From Bdellovibrionales bacterium GWA1_52_35 (GTDB taxonomy: Bacteria > Bdellovibrionota > UBA1018), in NCBI GenBank assembly GCA_001769805.1, contig MEPO01000012.1:1-48302 (forward strand): a stretch of DNA of 48,302 nucleotides. The letters are read 5' to 3'. Of the stretch, positions 7,559 to 15,472 are shown piece by piece; positions within the stretch are counted from its first letter, which is position 1; the number at the start of each line of letters is the position of its first letter. The position numbers were made by a program, and so were the translations under genes. The notes under the pieces were generated by a model. It was not told the DNA's origin. It saw nothing but the letters and a program-made list of their open reading frames with translations, and did no database searches.

Positions 7559-9070
7559 ATGTTCAAAAGTACATTAATTTTGGCGGGACTGTTTTGTTCT
7601 CTTGCCCTGGTGGGGGCAGTTGCCTGCAGTACCACGGGAAAAAACCAAAGACGACTCAGCAGTGTCGAAATTCCAAAAGATCTCGCACTTGGGGTGAGCG
7701 AATTCAGGGCTCTCGTTGCGAGTGAAAAGTTGAACAGGGATACTTGCGCCCCCCTTCTCGATCAGATTTATCAGGAGCTGTTGAATCAATCGAGCACGTA
7801 CTTTGACCGGGAGATCATCACCTCCCGCGCCCGGGGGCTGGTTGAGGACGGGTTTCTGGCACGTATTGAACTGACCAAAAAACTTGGTTGGATGCTGGCC
7901 GAAGGTCCGGTGGAAGAGGCCTGCGTGGATGGAATTCGCAACATGCTCCGGGCGATCCGGTTTGCGGAAGAGAACGTTGCGGAGTTCGCGTTGCAACCCG
8001 CCAGCTCGCCGCGCGCATTCGCCGGGGGGTTCCCCTCGTTGATGGTCAACCCGGCCCACAAGGACTTTGAGTTCCGTTCAGGCGATGTTTTGCTGAGCCG
8101 GGGAAATGCCGTCACAAGCGCAGCAATCGCTCGAATTGGCGACAAGGACGGGCAGTTCAGTCATCTCGCGATCATCTATATCGATGAAGTCACAAAACAG
8201 AGGTCCGTCGTCGAGGCGCATATCGAAGTCGGCGTGGAAATCAGTTCGTACGAAAAATACCAGGACGACGGCAAACTTCGTGCGGCGATATTCCGCCAAC
8301 CGGACGCCGCACTGGCTCATCAGGCCGCAAAGATGATCTACGAACGCGTGAAAAAGCAGTCCAGCACCGGCAGGAACGTCCCTTATGATTTTGCGATGAA
8401 TCTGAACGATCAGCGTGAATTGTTTTGCTCAGAGGTGCCCTACTTGGGTTACAAATTGGCATCGCAAGGGACTTTTGATATTCCGCTTTTCCAGACAGGT
8501 GTTCGGATGAAGAATGACCGGTTTCTGAAAAATCTCGGAGTGACGGCGGAGCGGACTTTCGCCCCTTCGGATATTGAAGTGGATCCCCGCTTCGAACTGG
8601 TCGCGGAGTGGCGGAATTTTGAAAAAACGAGCCGCGCCCGGATGCTGGATTCTGTTTTAACGCAGATGTTCCAGTGGATGGAGGATTACGGCTATGTCCT
8701 GAGTAATTCCCCGGGCCAAGTCTTGAAAAAGAATTTCGCCTGGACTCTGCGCAGGTTTGGATTTTTTGAAGAAAAATTTCCGTTAAACATGAAGCGTTCC
8801 GCTGTCGGCACGATCATGGCTCTGGATACCGTGGGAGGAGTCCTGCTCGAAGGGCTCGTAAATGCGGACAGGCAATTTCAGGCTGCCAATGGCATCTCCA
8901 TGTCGGCTCGTGATATGAGGGAATTTCTGGACGGATTCCGTGCAGCCGATTACGAACGACATAAAAACTGGATAGCTTATAATTCCAAAGCAGCGCAGGA
9001 CGGTTCTGATGCGATTCTTACACCCCCGGAGTATCCGAAATTTCATATGCAGTTCCGTCCGAAGCGTTAG
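7559..9070 (+). CDS. YiiX/YebB-like permuted papain-fold hydrolase, lipoprotein
   Basis: A 503-residue exported protein. The N-terminus is a signal peptide ending LVGAVACS, so Cys23 may be lipidated. After a helical stretch, residues about 170-310 match the YiiX/YebB-like branch of circularly permuted NlpC/P60 hydrolases. The block FRSGDVLLSRG is followed by GQFSHLAIIY (catalytic His about 202), VEAH, and ELFCSEVPYLGY (catalytic Cys about 290). In permuted members the histidine precedes the cysteine, as here. Such enzymes cut amide or ester bonds in peptidoglycan peptides, lipids or proteins; the substrate is unknown. The last 62 bases overlap the start of the A2M gene, suggesting coupled expression. 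Start is ATG 7559 rather than the GTG at 7550, since the signal peptide fits either. Confidence 0.8.
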   Translation: MFKSTLILAGLFCSLALVGAVACSTTGKNQRRLSSVEIPKDLALGVSEFRALVASEKLNRDTCAPLLDQIYQELLNQSSTYFDREIITSRARGLVEDGFLARIELTKKLGWMLAEGPVEEACVDGIRNMLRAIRFAEENVAEFALQPASSPRAFAGGFPSLMVNPAHKDFEFRSGDVLLSRGNAVTSAAIARIGDKDGQFSHLAIIYIDEVTKQRSVVEAHIEVGVEISSYEKYQDDGKLRAAIFRQPDAALAHQAAKMIYERVKKQSSTGRNVPYDFAMNLNDQRELFCSEVPYLGYKLASQGTFDIPLFQTGVRMKNDRFLKNLGVTAERTFAPSDIEVDPRFELVAEWRNFEKTSRARMLDSVLTQMFQWMEDYGYVLSNSPGQVLKKNFAWTLRRFGFFEEKFPLNMKRSAVGTIMALDTVGGVLLEGLVNADRQFQAANGISMSARDMREFLDGFRAADYERHKNWIAYNSKAAQDGSDAILTPPEYPKFHMQFRPKR

Positions 9071-12000
9071 CCCTTTCGTTCTCGGTTTTCTCCTGTTGAC
9101 GCCGAACGCGAATGCAATCAGCCCGTGGGCCAAAATTGATCGTCTGATCGAGGAGCAAAAGCTCCAGGCAGCATCAAACGCACTTCAGCCCGTGCTTGAG
9201 GAAGCCCGATCGGCAAAAGCGGACGTCGATTGGACTCAGGCGCTCGTGGTTCGAGCCCGCGTGCAGATCGCCCTTCATAGTTACGAAAAGGCCATCAGCG
9301 GACTCCTGGAACAACCGTGGCCCGAAGATTGTTCGGGACGTTTCGTCTTACATCTTACGACGGCAAAGGCTCTGACCGCGTATGCGCAGGCTTACGAACC
9401 GGAGATCCGGAAGCGCGAGAAAGTTTTGGCGACTCCCGAACCCGACCAAATCAAGGCCTGGACTCTGCGACAGGTCTATTCGGAGGCCGAGCGGAACTTT
9501 GCCGCAATCTGGAAGGAGCGGGCCCTGCTGGAGCAGTATCGCCCGGAACAGTTCAGAAAGTACTTTGACCCCGGCAACCTGCCGGCAGGAATCCGTCCTA
9601 CCTTGCGTGATACGTACTCATATCTTTATGCTGACTTCCTGGTCGATTCACGGGGCTGGGGTCCTTCTGGTGATGGCGAACCACTTGACCCCGGCAAACT
9701 GATCGAGTTCACGGAGAAGAACCCGCTGGAGCTTTTTGAAAAGCACCCTCTTCTCCGGTTGACTGCGGTCTTGAATGATCTGGAAAGTTCGCATCAAACC
9801 CGGAACCCGGAAGCGGCGCTGGAAGCGCGACTTGAGCTTTTTCGCCAGCTATTCTCTAGGTTCACTCAAAGCTCGGATCGGCAATTCCTTGCAGAGAAAC
9901 TCGAGACCACGTTGAATTCATTCCGGGCTAAGTATCCCGGCAAAAGCTGGTGGGCGGCAGGAGTCGCCCAGCTTGCCCAGTTCCTGGAATATTCGGACGC
10001 ACCCGACGCGCTCATGCGAGCGCAGGTGATCACGAAAGCCTGCGCTGCCGCAATGTCCGGCACTTTCGGTGGTAATCAATGCCTTGCGATCCAGAAAAGG
10101 ATTGAGGCACCAGCTTATGATATTTATTCGATGGCGGTGGACGGCATCGGTCGCCCCTCCATTCAGGTCACCTTCAAAAATCTTGATAAGCTCTATTTTC
10201 GCGCTTACGCCTACGACCTCAAGAGCAGTATTGGAAGGAAAGATTTTAAACCCTCGGATCCCGCTGAGCGCCCTCTGCAGGAATTGCTGGGCTCCCGGCA
10301 GCCGGACTTCAGCTGGTCCAGTGATTTGCCGAAGACGGCGGACTTCCGGATGACTGAGACATTTCTGAAACATCAGATCACGCGTGAGGGATTTTATCGC
10401 GTGGTTGTTTCAGGGCAACCCGGTTTCGAAGCAAAGGACAACTCCCTCTCGGCTTTCTATTTCTCCATCAGTCCTTTTGTCATTGTCCGTCAGCAATTCC
10501 CGGGAGCCATGGAGTTCGAAATTTATAATGGTGACGACGGCCAGCCCGTGAGGCATGCGCGCACGACACTGTATCGGCACCATTGGGGAAAAATACCGGA
10601 GTTGTATTCGACCCGGCATACAAATGCTTCCGGCAATGTCCGGTTTGACAGTAAAACGCGCGGCCACCGGTTTGCGGCGGATAGGAGCTCCTGGTTTCTG
10701 GTGGTCGAAAAGAATGGCAGATTCAGCTGGCAGCCCGTTGCCTCTGGCTTTCAGGTGCAGGCGAAAACAACGGAGCAACTCGCGTTGCTGTATTCCGACC
10801 GCGGCATTTACCGACCCTTACAGAAGATCCGCTGGAAAATTGTGACCGTTTCAAAGACCGGCGGAATGCCAGAAATTCGCCCTTTAGCCCGCGTTTCGGT
10901 TGACTTACTGGATGCCAATGGTCAGGTTGTCGGCACGAAATCCTTGAAAACCAACGAATTTGGCTCGGGTTCAGGGGAGTTCGTGGTCCCTTCCGGAAAA
11001 TTAGCTGGAATCTGGGCTCTCAGTTGCGGGGACAGCTCCCTCCCGATTCGAATCGAAGAGTACAAACGCCCCACCTTTGAGGTTGCGCTGCTGGATCCGG
11101 CCCAGGCCTTCCGACTCAACCAGCTGGCGGTGTTGAAGGGCCGGGCTGCTTATCATTTCGGTCAGCAGCTGACCCATGGAACTGTTCAGTGGCGGGTTGA
11201 GCGGGAGCCTGTCATCAGATTCAGTTCTGAACGCATTCTGATCGCCAGCGGTGAAACAAAGCTTCAAGCCGATGGAACCTTCGTCGTCAGTTTTACCCCA
11301 GACCGAACTTGGCCAGCCCGCAGAAATGAAAAGGCAGCGAGTTCCTACTACTTCCGGGTGACGGCCGGGGTGACGAATGAAGGTGGAGAGACGCGCGAAA
11401 CTGCTCGCTCTTTCCGGATCGGCGATTCCAGTATAGAGGCTTTCATTGAAAACTTACAGGCCGGGCGACCGGGCGCAGGCTTCTATTCTCCGCAAGAGCG
11501 GCCAGTTTTCGCGATTACAAGGAGAACTCTGGATGGCGCTCCGTCAGCTGGGTCCGGTTCTTACAAGGTGGTCAGACTTCAGCTGCCAAAGGAGATCGTT
11601 CTTCCTTCGGACCGCCCACGCTGGCGAACGGAATATTCACTGGAAGCGTATGTCAAATCGCAAGCAACCGAGAATTCGACACCTGTTTCGTCAGGCTCGA
11701 TCCAGCATGATCTGAAAGGCGAAGCCCGGGTTGAGCTTGATGCTTTGGCGTCCGGAATCTACCGGCTCATTTACGAAACTCAGGACGCCTCTGGCGTAAC
11801 GAGCAAGGTGGAAAGCGAATTCCTGGTAATGGGAGCTTCCTTGGAAGTCTTCCCCGTGCCAGCTTTGCTTGCAGTAAAGCAGGCAAAATTCAAAGTGGGA
11901 GAGACGGCGCGGGTATGGGTCGTTAGCGGTTGGAAGCACCAGTTTCTTTCACTGAACATCTATCAAGACGGCAAACGCCTCAGTAAAAGGGAATTTCGGG

Positions 12001-14843
12001 CTGGCGAGCTGGGGTTTTCCGGAATGATTGAAATTCCGATCACCGAGGGCTTGCGCGGAGGCTTCTCGCTGACCCTGGCCACTGTTCGGGATTATCAGCT
12101 CATCACGCAAACTGCAGCAGTGGAGGTTCCCTGGGACAACAAGGAACTGAAGCTTTCGTTTTCGAGCTTTCGGGACCGGCTCAAACCCGGCGCCAGGGAG
12201 ATCTGGAAAATCAAAGTGGCCACCCGAAAATTAACTGAAGTACTGGCCTACATGTTTGACCGGAGTCTTGATCTTTTTGGAGCGCACCAGCCGCCCGGAC
12301 TGCTCGAACTATTTCCGAAGTTTCCGAATGCCCGGATTCCCACGGCAAATCTACAGCAGGCTCCTTCAATCTGGGTCAAGAGCTTCGGATTCAATCCTCC
12401 GCCCTCCTTCGAGAGTGCGTCGGGCGAGGTTTTGAAGGAAATAGCATCTCATGGGATCGGGGGGCCGGGGCGCGCGCGCGATTTTGTTTACGGACGTTTT
12501 GATGGTTCTGTTCGTTCCGAGATGAACAAGAGCCTGGGTGCGGTTGCGCTGGCGTCCCGATCCGATCCGGTTCAACAGGTTCGTTCGAATTTCGCGGAAA
12601 CCGCGTTCTGGTTTCCACATATCACGACTGGTTCTGATGGCTCGGCGATTCTCGAGTTCCCAGTTCCCGACTCAGTGACGGGCTGGCATGTCTGGCTTCA
12701 TGCGTTCACACGGGATCTGCAATCCGGCATGCTCGAGCGTGAAGTCCGAACGACCCGGGAATTGCTAGCGCGGCCCTACCTGCCTCGTTTTTTGAGAGAA
12801 GGCGATGAGACCGAAATTCGAGTGGTCGTGAGCAACCAGGGAGACCGCCGGCTGGAAGGGAAATTGACGCTCGAAATTTCAGATCCCGAAACAGGCCAGA
12901 GCCTGCTCCCGCAATTCGCACCCGACTACAAAGCTCGGAATTTTTCCATCGAACCCGAAGCTTCCGGTGCAGGTACGGTAACTCTCCTTTTTCCGATCAG
13001 GGTTCCCGCCCGGCTGGGGGCCGTGAATTTCAAAGTAGTGGCGCAAACAGAGGAACTGTCCGATGGCGAACTCCGGACGTTGCCGATCCTTCCGGGCAGA
13101 CTGCACCTGGTGCAATCGCAGTTCGCCATTCTGAAAGAAGAGAAAACGAAGAAGCTTAATTTTCCGGAGCTTGAGAAATCCTCGGATGCAACTTTGAAAA
13201 ATGAGCAGCTGGTCATCACCCTGGATGCCCAGCTCGTGTATTCCGTCTTGGCAGCTTTGCCCTATTTACTTAACTATCCTCACGAATCAACCGAGCAGCT
13301 CGTGAGCAGTTTTGCTGCTGCAGGAACTCTCGCTTCCCTTTACAAAAAATATCCGGCCATTCAGAAAGCGGCAGCCAAGCTTGCGAAAGAACGGAAGTCG
13401 CAGTTTCAGACGTTTGATCTCGCGGATCGCAACCGCAAAATGGCTTTCGAGGAGATGCCTTGGCTCGAACTGGCGAAAGACCAGGGGGGAGGCGACTTGC
13501 TGAACGTTCTGGATCCCGTCAGGATTCAGCGGATTCGGAATGAAGTACTTTCAAAATTGCTCAAAGTCCAAAATTCAGATGGGGGATTCCCGTGGTTTCC
13601 CGGCGGCTCTTCAGATCCGTATATGACGATTTACATCCTTTCCGCCTTCGGCAGAAGCCTTGAATCGGGAATTGAACCGCCCCGGGAGCCGGTTACGAAA
13701 GCGTGGGCCTATCTGCACGAACATAAAGCCGGTCTCAACAACACTCCCGCGATTGTGACTTTTATGAGCTATGCTCTTTCTGTTTTTCCGGACGAGTGGG
13801 CGCCATTATTCAAAGAGCGAGAGCGTCATTCACTGCTGGATTTCAGTTTTAAATCCTGGAAAGAACATTCGCCTTATCTGAAGAGTTTCCTGGCTCTGAC
13901 CCTGAAGAGAATGGGGCGGCTGGCGGATGCGAGATTGGTCTGGGACAGCGTCATGGATTCCGCTAAAACCAGTGACGAAGAAGGAACTCATTGGGCGGCA
14001 GAGGATCACACCTGGCTTTGGTACAATGACGAGGTCGAGACTCATGCCCTTGCTCTTAAAACTTCGATGGAGCTTCAACCTTCGAACCAGAAGCAAGCAG
14101 AGGGACTGGTCCGCTGGTTGTTGCTGAATAAAAAATTGAACCATTGGAAATCCACGAGGGCCACCGCGCAGGCACTCGACTCCCTGATCACCTACTTGAG
14201 AGCTTTTGATCAGTTGAGTGCGCGCGAAGAAGGTTCGGTGAAAGCGGGAGGGCAAAGCCAGAATTTCAATTTTTCACCTGGCGAGTATACCGGCACGAAG
14301 CGCCAGCTGAGTTTTCAGGCAAGTTCGCCCGTTATTCTGGAGAAAAGGACTCCCGGATATGTTTTTGTCTCCGCCGCCTGGCACTACTCCACTGAGACAC
14401 TGCCTAATAAATCAGAAGGGGATTTCCTGTCAGTGGAGCGGAAATTCTTCCGTCGGAGCTTACAGGGTGCTGAACCGGTTCTGGAACCCGTTTCTGCCAC
14501 TCAATTACGGGTAGGTGATGAAATCGAAGTGCATCTGCTCATTCGTGCAAAACACAATATGGAATATATTCACCTGCAGGATCCGCGCGCCGCCGGGTTT
14601 GAACCGCTCGAACAAATTTCCCATTACCGCTGGAATCAGGGGGTTTCCTGGTACGAGGAGTTACGGGACAGTGGCACTTATTTCTTTTTTGATCATCTGC
14701 CCGCAGGAGAAGTTGTTTTGAAATACCGAATAAAAGCCGCAAATACAGGGGTTTTCAAGATCCCTCCCGCCGTTTTGCAAGGGATCTACGCTCCGGAATT
14801 CAACGCCTATTCAGCCGGCAGGCTGATTGAGATCCAGAAATAA
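9009..14843 (+). CDS. Alpha-2-macroglobulin family protein without thioester
   Basis: A 1944-residue exported protein. A long signal peptide ends near LTPNANA. The N-terminal 400 residues are helical. The first macroglobulin domain is marked by YSDRGIYRPLQKI (about 597-609), equivalent to the TDRxxYRPGQ motif. The A2M domain appears as WFPHITTGSDGSAILEF then GWHVWLHAFT. The thioester-domain helices carry GGFPWFPGGSSDPYMT. At the thioester position the sequence is HESTEQ (residues 1425-1430), so Ser1427 replaces the cysteine of CxEQ. It therefore cannot form the covalent trap and resembles YfaS-like bacterial A2Ms. The predicted role is periplasmic trapping of foreign proteases. The start ATG 9009 lies inside the preceding gene, with AGGA nine bases upstream. 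No pbpC partner is adjacent. Confidence 0.93.
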   Translation: MRFLHPRSIRNFICSSVRSVSPFVLGFLLLTPNANAISPWAKIDRLIEEQKLQAASNALQPVLEEARSAKADVDWTQALVVRARVQIALHSYEKAISGLLEQPWPEDCSGRFVLHLTTAKALTAYAQAYEPEIRKREKVLATPEPDQIKAWTLRQVYSEAERNFAAIWKERALLEQYRPEQFRKYFDPGNLPAGIRPTLRDTYSYLYADFLVDSRGWGPSGDGEPLDPGKLIEFTEKNPLELFEKHPLLRLTAVLNDLESSHQTRNPEAALEARLELFRQLFSRFTQSSDRQFLAEKLETTLNSFRAKYPGKSWWAAGVAQLAQFLEYSDAPDALMRAQVITKACAAAMSGTFGGNQCLAIQKRIEAPAYDIYSMAVDGIGRPSIQVTFKNLDKLYFRAYAYDLKSSIGRKDFKPSDPAERPLQELLGSRQPDFSWSSDLPKTADFRMTETFLKHQITREGFYRVVVSGQPGFEAKDNSLSAFYFSISPFVIVRQQFPGAMEFEIYNGDDGQPVRHARTTLYRHHWGKIPELYSTRHTNASGNVRFDSKTRGHRFAADRSSWFLVVEKNGRFSWQPVASGFQVQAKTTEQLALLYSDRGIYRPLQKIRWKIVTVSKTGGMPEIRPLARVSVDLLDANGQVVGTKSLKTNEFGSGSGEFVVPSGKLAGIWALSCGDSSLPIRIEEYKRPTFEVALLDPAQAFRLNQLAVLKGRAAYHFGQQLTHGTVQWRVEREPVIRFSSERILIASGETKLQADGTFVVSFTPDRTWPARRNEKAASSYYFRVTAGVTNEGGETRETARSFRIGDSSIEAFIENLQAGRPGAGFYSPQERPVFAITRRTLDGAPSAGSGSYKVVRLQLPKEIVLPSDRPRWRTEYSLEAYVKSQATENSTPVSSGSIQHDLKGEARVELDALASGIYRLIYETQDASGVTSKVESEFLVMGASLEVFPVPALLAVKQAKFKVGETARVWVVSGWKHQFLSLNIYQDGKRLSKREFRAGELGFSGMIEIPITEGLRGGFSLTLATVRDYQLITQTAAVEVPWDNKELKLSFSSFRDRLKPGAREIWKIKVATRKLTEVLAYMFDRSLDLFGAHQPPGLLELFPKFPNARIPTANLQQAPSIWVKSFGFNPPPSFESASGEVLKEIASHGIGGPGRARDFVYGRFDGSVRSEMNKSLGAVALASRSDPVQQVRSNFAETAFWFPHITTGSDGSAILEFPVPDSVTGWHVWLHAFTRDLQSGMLEREVRTTRELLARPYLPRFLREGDETEIRVVVSNQGDRRLEGKLTLEISDPETGQSLLPQFAPDYKARNFSIEPEASGAGTVTLLFPIRVPARLGAVNFKVVAQTEELSDGELRTLPILPGRLHLVQSQFAILKEEKTKKLNFPELEKSSDATLKNEQLVITLDAQLVYSVLAALPYLLNYPHESTEQLVSSFAAAGTLASLYKKYPAIQKAAAKLAKERKSQFQTFDLADRNRKMAFEEMPWLELAKDQGGGDLLNVLDPVRIQRIRNEVLSKLLKVQNSDGGFPWFPGGSSDPYMTIYILSAFGRSLESGIEPPREPVTKAWAYLHEHKAGLNNTPAIVTFMSYALSVFPDEWAPLFKERERHSLLDFSFKSWKEHSPYLKSFLALTLKRMGRLADARLVWDSVMDSAKTSDEEGTHWAAEDHTWLWYNDEVETHALALKTSMELQPSNQKQAEGLVRWLLLNKKLNHWKSTRATAQALDSLITYLRAFDQLSAREEGSVKAGGQSQNFNFSPGEYTGTKRQLSFQASSPVILEKRTPGYVFVSAAWHYSTETLPNKSEGDFLSVERKFFRRSLQGAEPVLEPVSATQLRVGDEIEVHLLIRAKHNMEYIHLQDPRAAGFEPLEQISHYRWNQGVSWYEELRDSGTYFFFDHLPAGEVVLKYRIKAANTGVFKIPPAVLQGIYAPEFNAYSAGRLIEIQK

Positions 14844-14937
14844 ATATGAGAATTATTAAAAACAGCCAGGACGTTAAGTTATTTCTTGCATTATTTATCC
14901 GCTCTGGCAAAACTAGGGCCCTCTGGAGGAAATTATT

Positions 14938-15291
14938 ATGGCAAAAAAAGCCAAGTTCAGTCTTGTAAATGAAATGTATGAAGGTCTGCTTAAAACCGCT
15001 CAGGTCACTCGTAATGGAACTGTTCGGATCAAGCGTTCCGAATTGAAGAATCTCGTCGAAACCACTTTCACCAAAGCGATCAAGCACGCCGCAAAAGGTG
15101 AACGCGTCCGCTTTCCTGTGATCGGCGCCCTTGCCCGCAAGGATGTTGTCGCAAAAAAAGGCGGCGTCAAGACGACGAACCCTTTCACTGGCGAACCCAT
15201 GGTGACTAAAGCCCGTCCGGCCACCAAAAAGCCACGCTGGTCCTTTCCGAAATCCTTGAAGGACACCTTCGCGAATAAGCGGAATTGGTAG
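14938..15291 (+). CDS. HU/IHF-family-like DNA-binding protein
   Basis: A basic 117-residue protein of the HU/IHF type. It has an N-terminal helical dimerisation part (LVNEMYEGLLKTAQ, then LKNLVETTFTKAIKHAAKGE). The strand RVRFPVIGALARKDVVAKKG and the tip of the DNA-binding arm TTNPFTGEPMVTKARPATKK match the HU pattern GxFxxRxRxARxGRNPxTGE, with variations. It is about 25 residues longer than HU, including an extra basic end. It likely bends and compacts DNA in the nucleoid. The ATG at 14938 has a strong GGAGG site, and a terminator at 15316-15355 closes the gene, so it is monocistronic. Confidence 0.82.
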   Translation: MAKKAKFSLVNEMYEGLLKTAQVTRNGTVRIKRSELKNLVETTFTKAIKHAAKGERVRFPVIGALARKDVVAKKGGVKTTNPFTGEPMVTKARPATKKPRWSFPKSLKDTFANKRNW

Positions 15292-15315
15292 TTCTGTTTT
15301 AGAATCGTCGATTCG

Positions 15316-15355
15316 AAAAAGGGGTTGATTCCATTGGAGTCAGCCCCTTTTGTTT
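15316..15355 (+). terminator. Intrinsic terminator of the HU-like gene
   Basis: A-run, GGGG-TTGATTCC stem, ATT loop, GGAGTCAGCCCC return arm, then TTTTGTTT. It lies 25 bases past the stop codon. Confidence 0.88.
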
Positions 15356-15472
15356 ATAAGCCGGTCTGATTGAATGACAGCAAGTTGACGTTTTTTTCCA
15401 TCAATTTTCTCCAAATTCAGTAAAATCTTAAATAATACGGGAAGATGACCGATAAAATGGTGAGGACTTCAC

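Noticed and set aside
7540..7725. Short ORF overlapping the YiiX-like gene start
   Set aside because: Different frame from a well-supported lipoprotein gene with signal peptide.
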